This document shows positions 47,001 to 58,693 of a DNA stretch of 64,000 nt, one piece after another; the first letter of the stretch is position 1; each line of letters begins with the position of its first letter. A program made the translations under genes and the position numbers. This DNA is from Symbiodinium natans (lineage: Eukaryota > Sar > Dinophyceae > Suessiales > Symbiodiniaceae). The stretch is from contig CAJNDS010002845.1 of the NCBI GenBank assembly GCA_905221605.1, forward strand, positions 1 through 64,000. The letters run 5' to 3'. The notes below the pieces were generated by a model that worked only from the letters and a program-made list of their open reading frames with translations, was not told where the DNA came from and did not search any database.

Positions 47001-48882
47001 GCGGGAGTCCGGCAGGAAGAGGGCAAAACAGCAGATGGGACAGAAGAGATAGATGCACTGCGCCAGCAAGCACGAGACTTACTTCTTGAGGGAGCGCAAA
47101 GCGGAAAGTTGCTTGAAGTCTTGCAAGGTGCGTCTCCGGAACAGGGCAAAGCAGATGGGACTGACGAGATAGATGCACTGCGTCAGCAGGCTCGGGACTG
47201 CTGCTGGAGGGAGCGCAAAGTGGAAAGCTGCTGGAAGTCTTGCAGGGCGCGCCTCCACCGGAGCCGACCGAGCCAGCAGACGTGGACAAGCTGCGCAAGC
47301 AAGCTCGTGAAGCACTGCTGGCGGGCGCGCAGTCCGGAAAGTTGTTCGATGTGCTGGCCGAGACTGCGGGAGTCCGGCAGGAAGAGGGCAAAACAGCAGA
47401 TGGGACAGAAGAGATAGATGCACTACGCCAGCAAGCACGAGACTTACTTCTCGAGGGAGCGCAAAGCGGAAAGTTGCTTGAAGTCTTGCAAGGTGCGTCT
47501 CCACCCAAGGAGGATTCAGCAGATGACGTGGACAAGCTGCGCCAGCAAGCTCGTGAAGCGCTGTTGGCAGGTGCACAGTCCGGAAAGTTGTTCGATGTGC
47601 TGGCAGAAGCAACGGGGGTCCAACAGGAACAGGGCAAAGCAGATGGGACAGACGAGATAGATGCACTGCGTCAGCAGGCACGGGACTTGCTGCTGGAGGG
47701 CGCTCAGAGTGGAAAACTGCTGGAAGTTTTGCAGGGTGCATCTCCAGCGGAGCCGACAGAGCCAGCAGACGACGTGGACAAGCTGCGCCAGCAAGCTCGT
47801 GAAGCGTTGTTGGCGGGTGCGCAATCCGGAAAGTTGTTCGATGTGCTAGCCCAAACACCAAAGCCGTCAGCCAGTCAGGATGGAGAAGAGCATATCCAGC
47901 AGGAACACGGCGCAGCAGGTGAGACGGATGAGATCGACGCGCTTCGACAGCAAACGCGCGATTTGCTGTTGGAAGGCGCGCAGAGTGGAAAGTTGCTTGA
48001 AGTCTTGCAGGCTGCGTCCCCGCCGGAACCGACAGATTCAGCAGACGATGAGGACAAGCTGCGCCGCCAAGCTCGTGAAGCACTGTTGGCGGGTGCCGAG
48101 TCCGGAAAGTTGTTTGAGGCTCTGACGGAAAAGAAGCCACCTGCTGACGACGACATGGATGACTTGCGTAGACAGGCACGGGAAGCACTTCTGCTTGGTG
48201 CACAGTCAGGGAAGCTTATGCAGCTTCTGGCCAAAAACAGCGAGCAGAAAGCTGCAAAGAGGAGTGCTGAGGGCCCCGACGATCTGGAACTCCTGCGGCA
48301 GCAGGCTCGAGAGGCCTTGATCCTGGGTGCACAGAGTGGAAGGTTATTGGAGGTCCTGGCAAAGCCGGATGAGACAGATGAGGTGTTCCAGCTGAAGAGG
48401 AAGTTATGTGAGGCTATGGCGGGAAGCATGGAGACAGGCGTGCTTACAGAGGCCTTGAAGGACGTCCGTGATTTGCGGACACAAGAGATTTGCCAGGAGG
48501 CAAGCAATGCTTTACGAGATGGCGCTGAGAGCGGAAAGGTCCTGCTGATGCTTGCAGACAAGGCGGCGGGCACAGGTGAGTCGGAGCCAGGTGCTCAGAC
48601 AGACTCAGACAGACTCAGACATGCATCTGGCACTGCATCTGGCACTGATGCAACGCATCTTGAAGTCTTGGTGTGAAGCTCCGAAGCCCTGCACGACCCA
48701 GGAAAACTTTGGAAACTACACAGAAGCCTGAGGACGCAGGGATGTGACATGATCTAATTGTAGGGATGTCGAGAACCAGTTGCAGAGTTCATGTTACGGA
48801 ACGTGTGCTATTGCGTGATATCGCGTGCTGGTGGCTGCTGGTGTGGAAGGAGGTAACCCAGAAGCTTGCGGAGACCGCAGAG
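44036..48882 (+). CDS. Tandem-repeat protein with about 19 GAQSGKL-type helical repeats (multi-exon)
   Basis: Exon 1 is 44036-44116 (27 codons: EEMRQTARDALLHGATSGKL, donor GTACAG). Exon 2 starts at 46281 after TTTGGCAG, in matching phase, and runs to about 48569. It encodes alternating ~35-43-aa units LRQQAREALLAGAQSGKLFD and LRQQARDLLLEGAQSGKLLE, with VLxE/VLQG endings and acidic Pro-rich linkers. Later units are more diverged (LGAQSGKLMQLLAK, RDGAESGKVLLMLADK). A small exon 48850-48882 (EVTQKLAETAE, donor GTGAGC) probably follows. One base is missing at about 47198, so the frame shifts mid-array; each side is otherwise intact. The units look amphipathic and helical. I know no named domain for them. 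Upstream and final exons are unknown. Confidence 0.7.
45080..45525 (+). pseudogene. Decayed LINE reverse-transcriptase fragment in an intron
   Basis: RT motifs appear in different frames: MDWKQAFDSV (motif A, from 45088), EYANDTPLIGL (motif C with YADD changed to YAND, about 45285), RYLGS (45415) and ALEEAYKKLRHVW (about 45480). Stops and frameshifts separate them. It lies within the long first mapped intron of the GAQSGKL-repeat gene and belongs to a different, older LINE family than the element at 61-10387. Confidence 0.75.
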
Positions 48883-51800
48883 GTGAGCACTCGGATCCCT
48901 CTTCTGTGCTATTCACGATTATAGAGTTCTATCTAACTATCGAACATGTTACCGAGAACCCTTGAAGCGCTTCGTCTGAGGCGCTGAAGGCGTCCCCTGA
49001 GGTGGACAGGCCAGAGCTTTTTGCCATCTTATGTCCGAGGGAAAATGGTTTTGGCCTTGATTATGTAGCGCACCCGCTCCAGGGCGAAGGCGGCAGACAT
49101 GGCTCTCCAGTGCGGCGTCTCAGACCTTTGTTTTCTCTTCTGTATGACAAGACTTAAAGTGTATCTGCACGAAGCAGAAATGGTTCAGGCTAAAGCTGCT
49201 GCAGGACCAGAAGAGGACTCAGATTGGCAGACGAGTCACTCGTTGCGTATGTGCCTGATGTCTCCTTGGGCCCCTTTTTTCCCGGGAAGTAGCACCTGTC
49301 AGCTTAGCAATGTTCCGAGTCCTGTTCTGGGGCTCTTCGCACTTTTGAGGTTAGGACTGCCTCTGTGCTGTTGCAGCATCATTGCTGTCGACCCGTGAAC
49401 TATTTTTCGTATCTGCTTGGTTGATCAACTTGGATTTTCTGTTTCTGCCAGCATGTTTTGCGGTGATCCTGGTTGCTCTGGCCCGTGCCTATTTGCCTGA
49501 CGTCGATATGATGTTCTTTTGCCACCACAGGACGATGGCCGCTGAGAAAGAGTGCTTGTCTCTTGGGCCTGCTTCATTGAGTTCAGAGGGATCCGAACGG
49601 CACTGGCTACTGGTAGCAACGATTGCGTCATCCCTGTGTGCCCAGATTTACTGCATTTGCTGTGAAAGGCAGCTACCGGATGTCGCACTGAGTGTGGCAT
49701 GCGAAAACGTGCACTGTGCCAGGGAAGATCTCTTGAAAGAGCTCGAGTTAAAGAACAGCGTGCTACGAGTCAGGCGTTTGTGAAGGGTTGATTCCAACGT
49801 CAAAGCCGGTGTTCGAGAGCCAACACACACCCACCACTCGATTCTGCCAGGAGCAGGAGTACTTCGAAGGAAGAGGCCTCATAGGTCATGTCTCACACTT
49901 GCAAAGCAGCAAGCTAGCAATCTCGCCATTATGCAGCATGGACCCTGTGATGTCAACGAATGACCCTCAGGGCTAGTTGCTACCTGCCGGGGTCTTTGCC
50001 GTATAGTCGCCAACACCTCCGGTCCATTGCTTGACTGGAGTTGCTTTGGCAGATAGTTGTGGGATGTTTCTGCGTTCTGCCGTGCTAGCATGTGCTAGCA
50101 TTTGCACCAATACCAGCTCGTGAAACATTCTGCGCAGTAGATGCTTACGGGCAAGTCTTTCCTAGCTCCCTCATCCTGAAAGAGCGAGCCGCCTGGTCAC
50201 GGACATGTCAACACGAAGTTCCAGGAACACTTGTGCAGAGTATATCATGGTAATTCATGGTGTATCGTCGCACTGTCGACTCACCGCTCGACACCAGTCG
50301 GCACGCAAGGATCGGCCTAGGTCATGCTCTCTATTCTTCGCAAAAATACCGTTTCACTTCTCAAAGAACAGTTTCACAACCGAGATTGCTGCAGTCTGCG
50401 CGTTTTGCATGAAAAGGCTTCCAAGGTGTTACACTGTTACACGCTGTTGCGTTGGCCTTGGTGTGTTTTTGACAGAGAGATGATGACAGAGGTCTTGTAT
50501 GCTGGCCACGACTGTCCATGATGGCCGTACAAGCATTGACGCATTAGAGGTGCGTGTCAAGACCAGTAAGACCAGTATGTAGGAAGCTGGACCAGCCAAT
50601 TGTCGCCTGTTCAGAAGACGATCCGGAGGAGAAGTCGTGATACGGAACAGCGCAGACCAGCACATCCAAGGCACATCTAAGGCACGGTAGATATCGGTAG
50701 GCTTTCGATGGCTTTCGGGGTGCGGCCCAGCGACTCCCAGGCTCCAAAAGAAGGGGAGAGTGGAAAGGGTGCTTGCTCCGAGCTCTGCTAAGCTGTGCCG
50801 AAATTAGCCTGCCAGGAGCCGGGGCTGTGCGGGCCTCACACCTACCATGCAGTTGCGTAGTTGACCGCGCCCATGCTCTACGGACTCTAGGCCATGGTCG
50901 GAGCCACTCCAAAGTTTGGGTCTTTCATGTCCCCTGTGTTGGGAGAACCTGGAGAAACTGCCGCTGCACGTGTCAATGGTGCGACGATGACAGTAGCAAC
51001 TGCAGAATGCTTGCGTGTGGGTGGAAGTATTGAGGATGCTGAGAGCCATGAGTTGCTCAAGTACTGATTCTCTCAAGGAGACAGGGTCTCTGAGGGCACT
51101 GCAAGGTAGCCCGGTGCGGTCCATTCATTCAGGTCGTCTAACTGGAGAAGGTGATTTGCGCATGTCAACTCCTTGTAGGCACATCGTTTAGCATAGAGGA
51201 GACTTGATCCGACGAAGAACACATTCAACTTGAGCCTGTGAAAATCCCTTTTGCGTTAGTTCCACTGGACAGTCTGGCATTGAGCTCTCCGACAGAATTG
51301 GTGGCATTGTGGCGTTGCTTGGTCGTCCATGCTCCAAGGTGAGACTTCCTTGCAAGTCCGCCTTGCAAATCTCCTGGCTGTTCTCTTTTCTAAAAAATAC
51401 AGTCACGTTGTACGTTGTGTAAGCTGGGGGCGGGCGCACCTCCCAGGCAGAGCCTGCTCGTTGGAGATGTCCTGATACGTCATCCAGATCTTGTCGGTTT
51501 GGCCAAGCTCTTGGGCCCTTTGTCAGCCCAAGGCACGTGATCGCACTTGAATCACTTGAACGTTTTTGAGGATTCGCCGGCAGAGCTTTTCGCAGTTGAT
51601 GCTCCGGAGGCCTGATCAGCATGATCAGCACCGGGGGCCATCGAAGATTGCACGTAAATCAGACGCATTCGACACCGCAATCTACTGCATGCTCAGCATT
51701 GCGGAGCACTGTTCCCTCTCTCAGGCTGTGGCGTCGGCTCCTAGCCAAATGCCCGGGTTCCGCATTGACGTGGGGGGTTTTGTTCGTACATTCGTGACCA

Positions 51801-52776
51801 CGTTCGTGACCGCCTTTGTCTCAAGTCAAGTTTCCACATTTGCTGTACAGCTTCATGCTTCCCTCACGTGACAACAGAGAGTTCATGCAGACAAAGCCTA
51901 GAAGAACATGCCCCCACATGGTCTTACACGCCTGAGACGTGCATTGCGCAGCCTTGAAGCAACGTTCGCATCTTTAGCATCCTTTAGGACACGGTCGTTG
52001 TGTGTAGCTCTGGCAGTCATGCGGCGGCTCTTTGCTGCAAGCCTTATTCTTGTGCCGATCAGGGCGACTCGCTTTTGTTAGATGTGTGCCCACCACTTTG
52101 CTGACGAAGATCTCCTTCAGTCTTATGTTCCCAACTGTGCACCATTGTCTCTCAGGCATATGTGCGCTTGCCAAGCAAAGGTGCCGGATGCCCCGCAGGA
52201 GAGCATGAGTACCCGAGAATGCCTCAACAGCCGAGCGTGTAGCGAGCTGGTCGGGAGGAGCCGAACCGTGCGAGTGGCGACACAAGGCATTGGACGGGTG
52301 ATCGAAGATCCAATTGTTTAGCTTAAGCTTCTCATCCTAGCTTCACCATACTCGTGAGCTGGGCGACATGTAAGAAGAACATAGAAGAACCATGACGCCT
52401 GAAATCATCAGTACTGCCCACCGGTTGTGTAGCTTCTGTTCCTTGATGCCCGTGATCTGCAATTTCTGCAAGCAATACATTCAGAAGCCGAGATCAAGAT
52501 GCTGCTTGGTAATGCTTGGTAATGCTTGGTAATGTTTGGTAGTTCTGCCGCTCCATTGCCCCTGCTTTCCAGTCGGCAGAGCCGGAAATGGTGTCGTCGA
52601 GTCCGAGACCTACAGAGACCTACAGCAACCGAGTCGAACGCACAAGTCTTGCCAATTTTCTATTCTCGCTTTTCTGGAGTGAAAGGTTTGGGCGGAGTCT
52701 GGGTGGGGATAGATGCATCATGCCACGCATCCTTCGATGTCGTTTGTCACCTGCAAACGATGAACAAAAAGAAAAC
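48883..52776 (+). other. Mostly non-coding; isolated exon-like frames
   Basis: Possible exons are 48981-~49020 (ALKASPEVDRPE), ~49157-49230 (VYLHEAEMVQAKAAAGPEED) and an ATG-free or alternative frame at 49382-49783 with a hydrophobic start (WLINLDFLFLPACFAVILVA). None has a recognised family. 49800-52776 shows short direct repeats (TGCTTGGTAA, 52504-52536) but no convincing gene. Confidence 0.35.
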
Positions 52777-55700
52777 ATGGGGGTGATCTCCTCAGGTGGG
52801 GAAGATCAGCAAGCCGACGCGTTGGCACTCCTCTTCTCATTGCTAGGGGGCTTCTTTATGGGAGCCTATCCTGTTCCCATCAAGGCCTGTCACTGCCCTG
52901 CTGGTGCCTAATTTCGTGAGTTCGACGTCTATGCCAGTGTCTGCAAGTCTGAGAGGCACCGCGGGTGCTGAAGGTGAGCCCCCATCCGGTCATCTTCCAG
53001 TGCTACAAGACGCTTTTCACAATCACAAGACCTTGAGCTCGACACAACACGCTTCAAGGTGCCCTCAGGCGCTGTTGCTATCTGTTGCCTGGTCCTTTTT
53101 CAGGGTATTACTGTGGTGCTAATCAGTCGTGAAGCTGTTGCTTCTCAGGACTTTCTGGACATTCCTCACGGGCTGGCTCTTCTTGCTGCCGCGCTGGTGT
53201 CTTGGCGGAGTCGGGGCGAGACAGCTTGCAGTCTCCTGTTTGGACCTAGTATGATGCCGCAGGCCTAGTTTTGGCAACCTTCACGACTTGTTCCGACCAG
53301 GTGGCAACATAAGTCTCCTGTCTTTTGTCCCACATGGTGGGGCGTTGTCAGCGCCCTGGGTTGGAGACTTGGCTGCAGGGGGTAGGTGTGCCAATCTGCG
53401 CCGTGTTCAGCATGTGCCACGTGTGTCAGGATTCCCAGCGGTGTTTGTGCCTAGGCAGGCCCTTGGGATATTTTATTTTTCTTTCCCTTATTGGGTTTAA
53501 GAGGATGATACTTAGGAACATGTTTCAGACGGTGTTAGGGGCCATCCTAGGTGCGATAGCGGCGGTGCCACGTCTCGGCGTCGGGATGACAGTGGCTGCT
53601 GCTGCCTTAGCTTCAGCGGTGTGAAAACATGTGAAAACATTCGGTGCCTGTTCGAGGGCATTGTCAAATCTGCTTCTTTAGCTTTGGGCCATGTTAGCAG
53701 AGGTTCAACTAGGATTCGAAAGCGCAATGAAAACAAGGTATTGCACCCTGCATGAGTATTGCACCCTGCATGAGAGTTGAGACAGCTGCGGTGGTGCTCG
53801 TCTTGTCGTGCGTGATGCGAAAACTACTCAGTGACCCGGATTCTCTCGTGTAGGTGTCTACGACATCTGCCTTTCTCATCTTCCAGTCTCGTTTCAGCTG
53901 CATGGTGCGGCCAAAGGTTTCAACAAGCAGCGGATCCATTTTGACCTTCCTGGTCTTTTGGCTCGTTCTCGGAGAGTCCATGAAGGAGCACAGCCTTGGA
54001 GGGCACCTGCATCCTGCCCAAAGTTGGATCTTTTCGGGCATATTGGTCAAAGCGAGGCAAGTTATGTCGCTCTGCCAACGTTCTGCCTCGCAGCTGCGAC
54101 ATAGACTTTCCTGCGGTCTCTGATGTCCAGCCAAGGGTATATTTCGCACCAGTCTATCTTGGCTGCATCATCCTTGGGATTGTAGGCCGGGGCAGGCAGC
54201 TTCAGCACAGCAGCGATGTTCTGCCAGATCGAGTTCTGCGCAGGAATGGTCTTGGCCACAGGCTTCAGGCCAGTGCTTCGCTCCTATGCAGAAGCAGCAG
54301 AGCAAATACCAAGCTTTGGAGAAGTTTGGGAGAATGAGTGGCATGATTCTGCACGCTGCGCTGTATGCACGCGATGTTGAAAGCTCTTGTCTTCAATCAT
54401 TCTGTACCTCCGTTCGCTGCCTCTCTGTCTTCACATTGTCTTCACCATTGTGTCTTTTGCTCAGCCGGCCTGCGCCGGAAGAGCCCGGAAGGCGCTCCAA
54501 GGCGCAGGGCGGGAGGGGGGGGAGGGGGGGAGGGGGGATTTCTTCAAGGAAGAGGGTGCGCGGCAAGAGAAATAGTGACTTACACGGCTTTAGTTGGCGA
54601 TTTATAATTTAGCTCTCCGCAAGCTCTTCGCATGGTCTTCCGTACCTCATTTCGCCATGTCGTCCGTTTTCATGAAAGCCTCCCTCTCACCCGTCGCCCG
54701 TAAAGTAAGGGGCGCCGTTGACAAACGAAGCTGATCTCGTCACGACTCCACACTCGGGTGCATCGGAGTTCCCAATCGCAGTCTTCACGGCAAGATACTT
54801 CTGCTATACCCCGCATCACCCAATCCTGCAGCCCACTACTGCCTTGCTGGTGCATGTAGGGACTGGTACATTAGAAGGAAGAGGAGGATAATCAAGGGAC
54901 GAGGAGGAAGAGGAGCACCTGGTCAAAAAGATGTACATTGAATGGACAGAATGGACAGCTCGGAGGAAGGGACCTGGGGAGCCTAAGCCTTAAAATGTTG
55001 ACCTCTACGGCTGCACGTAACTGGCAAGGGAATGGTGGGATTCCTGCTTGCCGTGTCGGTGGGTGTGAGCCTTACTTCTTCCAGGAATGAGCGAGCAGAT
55101 GCAAGTAGCAAAGGCTGGCTGCGCCCTAAGGTGTCTTCAGTGCCGTTCAATATGGGGCGGTCAATCTGGGCAAGCAAAGCGCGCAGCGAGCTGCTGGATG
55201 TGCCGAGGCATCACAGTCCTAACAAATTCACGGCATGGTTGCTTGACAACCCTGTGAGGACATAACTAAATGCCCACCAGACTTTGTGGAAGCCTTCAAC
55301 AACTTCGGTTCCTGGCAGTCTGGCTGCAAGGATCATCCCTCGAATGCCGATGCAGGTAGATTAGCCTTGCAGCTGTTTAGGGTGGCTCCCTGTAACTACG
55401 GCGGAGGCTTTCGGGCTCAAGTTGTGTGCGGCGTGTGTTCTCTCCTCCCAGGACCATTGCTGTGGCTGTGTCTCAACTACTCCTTTTTAACAAGTGTCTG
55501 AGACACTCAAACTTCGAACGGTTTTCTGCTTGCGTGCGTGGAAGACCGGGCGAAGAGAAGGCCAGTTCACAGGAGAGGCCGCAGAATATAAAAGGGAAGA
55601 GCTGCGACGGACAGGGCCCTTGCAGTCAAGCTGTTCTGGCGAGCTTCGCTTGTGGAATGAGCCTGCCAAACAGAGTTTTCTGAAGTTCTTGAGAACGAGC

Positions 55701-56666
55701 TGAATCCGCATGCCAATGCCAGCACAGATTCAACTGCGTGATTCTCTTCCTATCGGTGTGCGAGGAAGGTGGTGAACTTTGCTTAACTGAGGATGGCTTC
55801 TTTCGGCGTTGGGGCACTTCTTGTGACGACGGTTTTTGTGCTCGTCGTTGTTTTCCATGCTGCTATCCGGTCTTGCCCTCAGCTCAACACCAGCTCAGTT
55901 TGCCAGATCTTGTATTGAAGGGCATCGAAGGGATTCCTAGAAGGGCCGTGTTCGTCGCAACACGCAGCTCAGGCGGAAACCGGTGCCTTCGCCCCACTGG
56001 AAGGCTTTGGCAGGTCCCGGCTCTACGGCCGGGCTTCTCTGGGCCTTGGGCAACTTCTTCCAGGCCCATTTTGAGCACTATAATTGCGCATGTGTTGTGT
56101 CTGTATATGTCCACCCACCGCGTGCACACATCCATTCGGCACTTTCCTTTGGTGGCACCTTCAACTGTAAGCCTCCGCCAAGCTCATTCTTGGGCATGCT
56201 ACTTTCTTGGACCCCTGCATGCTTTTGGATCTGCCAGACCGCGGCGGTCGTCAGAGGAGGCAGTGTGCCTGGACTGCAACGAGACAGGCAGTGGCCAGGG
56301 AAGCTCAGCAAAGAATTGGCTTAACAGATGAGGCTGTCATGCTGCCTGCCAACCAAGCCATCCAGTTGGTGACCTCCGGAGCTTTTGGTCTCCTCTATTA
56401 TCACGAGGTCAGTCCCTTTGAGTTAGGTTTCTGTGCTTGTGCAAGCTGGGTCCCTTGTTGGACAGGTCCCAAACGTGCGTAGAGCAGTGTTCTGGACAGC
56501 TGCCGCGCTCTGGACGTTGGGAAGTATTCTCCTCCTCAGCCAGGAGCAGCGCACAAATGCACCCAATTCACCCAGCAAGAGTTTTCATGTGCTCAACCGA
56601 TTCTTTTTCTTGATCCCCCTGCACGCTCGGGGCAACGATGGGGAGGGCGGACTTTGCATGGCCTGA
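52777..56666 (+). CDS. TMEM144-like multi-membrane transporter (multi-exon)
   Basis: The probable start ATG is at 52777. Exon 1 to 52884 encodes LLFSLLGGFFMGAYPVPIK (donor GCCTGT). The next exon, ending 53008, encodes HPVIFQCYK, with the Lys codon completed in the exon from 53149 (TFWTFLTGWLFLLPRW; donor GACGCT). Later pieces are TWWGVVSALGW (~53313-53381, donor GTAGGT), VPRLGVGMTVAAAALASA (~53560), ILTFLVFWLVLGESMKEHSL (~53935-53995), VYFAPVYLGCIILGIV (~54137-54184), GMVGFLLAVSVGVSL (55029-55130), GSTAGLLWALGNFFQ (56014-56063), QLVTSGAFGLLYYHE (56328-56407, donor GTCAGT) and VFWTAAALWTLGSILLL (56466-56666, TGA). The WALGNF and TSGAFGLLYY motifs resemble the TMEM144/sugar-transporter-like branch of the drug/metabolite transporter superfamily. 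Exons 54200-56000 are incompletely resolved. Substrate is unknown. Confidence 0.6.
54508..54540 (+). repeat. G-rich tract
   Basis: GGGAGGGGGGGGAGGGGGGG-type run inside an apparent intron of the transporter gene. A quadruplex is possible. Confidence 0.85.
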
Positions 56667-58690
56667 GACCAGCAGCCCTGAAGGAGAAGGCATGAGTTGG
56701 AAGCCGGTTGTGTCACCTCGTAAGACCGACTGAGTCCTGCCTGACATGCTTCGACCCCTGTACAGCGAGTTGCAGGCGCTCATGTACGAAGATGCATAAA
56801 GAAGGGCTTACGGTGCCGCCACACTAAAAGAACACCGCAACAAAAAGCACATTTTCGGTTGGACCAGTGGAGTCCTTGAGGCTGGGGTGTTTTCTGGGCA
56901 AGTGCGTTGAGAGCCAGGTCCTCAGTTGCCTGTTGCCTCACATGACACAGGGAAGAAGGGCAGAGGCTCGGAAGAGCCTCGGAAGAGCCCAGGATGCACC
57001 GCCACTTCCAGCATCCGTCCGTGTCAGGAGCCTGGTCGCCGCAAGCTCTCATGAGCTTGGGGCGATGTCGCTTTGATCCCTTGTTCCCCACCTCGATGTG
57101 CGGTTGCTAGATTTTAAGTCAGCCAGTCTCCTCCCACACCAGGCAGTTGCAGGGTGGCGATGATCAAAGTAAATAGTTGATGGTGTGTTTGTGCGCGCGC
57201 GCGTGCGGGTGTGTGTGTGTGTGTGTTGTTTCTGTGTGTGTGTGTGTGTGTGTGTTGTTAGTGTGTGTGTGTGTGTGTTGTGGCATGTCTTGCTCCGAGG
57301 CCTCAGTGCCTGAGGAGGGTGGCTTCATAGTGCGACCGCTCACGAAGCCATTGCCCTCGGAGGCAGGTCTCGGGCCTCTGCACCCCATACTCCCTCGACC
57401 AAATTTTGTCTTGCCTTGAATCCCTCACATGCGCTTTCTCCAGCCAGGTCCTGCGTCTACAGCACAAGGCCTGGAAGATGTGTGCTTCACGTGCTTTTGC
57501 TGAGCATATTCACGGGGCCTCAGGGCCAAACGCGTACGTTTGCTGTCTCACATGTTTTCTGTGCCTGTGTTCCGTCCTTGCCAGTAAGATCAGCAGAGTA
57601 AGCAACTTGCTTTGCTTAGCAGATCTTAGCAGATCTTAGCAGATTTTCGTCAGGGCCGCTGCCTCTTGGCGCCGCGGCGCGAGGTGCATGCAGAGTTGGG
57701 TACCTTGGACTCATCAGTGAGAGTGACCTTATTGGAGCTCAGTGAACGGGCCGCCTCTGCCTGTGGTCCCTTTAGTTCTGCGCTCCCATTATAGACTTGT
57801 TGGCCCGCCTTTTTGCTGTCGCCAGCATCGACTGCCGTGGCCACTGGGAACCTCAAATGTGCCACAATTTTGGGGCAGTTGTGGTGTGGACACAACTTGG
57901 GCCGAAGGCGAACGAGCATTTTTCCCAACACACGTGACACCTCGAGAAAGTCTTAACGGCTCGCGACCCGCCTCGGCCGGGACCTACTGCCACTGCAGCG
58001 CTGAGGCAAGGTCCGCATGACAGGTTCCATGGGGCGAACAAGACGTAGTGTTCGGGGTTCAGGGTTTAAGTTTAGGGTCCACAAAACGCTGGATCTTGTG
58101 GGGGAGGGGGGTGGCATCACGCGGCCCCCGGAGGGTGGGGTACCTGCTTCAATTGTGTTCAGACACGGCCTGAGGCCTCGACGGATTTGCACAGGTTGTC
58201 CTAGCCACTTGTGCACGTGACACTTTGGGACAGTTCCTTGCGCATTTTACACACACTCTTCAGTGACCCAAGGCCCACGTGCAGGTCTTAAGGGAGTCCT
58301 AAGGCGGTCTTAAGTGGCCCCACCGTTCCAACACTCATCTCACATCCGGCCTCGAGCAGCAAAACGAGTTGATGCATTTATCTATTTTGGTTTCGGCATG
58401 TTCTTCGTGAAGCCGCTGTCTTTGCTTTCAGAATCCGAGGCTTTCCCGAGCCCGCGTTGGTCAGTAACGAGGCGGGCAAGGGGGTTTTGTCAGGGGCGGC
58501 TGGTAAGCGGCGTTTGTGGGTGTTGGTATAGAGCCGCAGCATGGCCAGGTGTTCGCCGAGGTCCGATATGGCCTGGCGCCGTCTGTGGTGCAGCGTTTAG
58601 ACTTCGAAGACATCCGAGAAGGCGGCCGAACTATGAGGAACTGAATTCACCAAATCAGATCAAGCTCAGAAATGTGCTGAGTGCTGCTTG
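56667..58690. other. Intergenic stretch without recognised gene
   Basis: No convincing coding exon. It contains a (GT)n microsatellite (57203-57282) and a triple AGATCTTAGC repeat (57619-57645). Confidence 0.5.
57203..57282 (+). repeat. (GT)n microsatellite
   Basis: Interrupted GT/TGTTGT run of about 80 bp. Confidence 0.95.
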
Positions 58691-58693
58691 GTC

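Noticed and set aside
46039-47637. 532-codon - strand ORF opposite the GAQSGKL repeats
   Set aside because: Mirror of a repetitive, GC-rich coding exon. The + strand frame has the coherent helical repeat and spliced neighbour.
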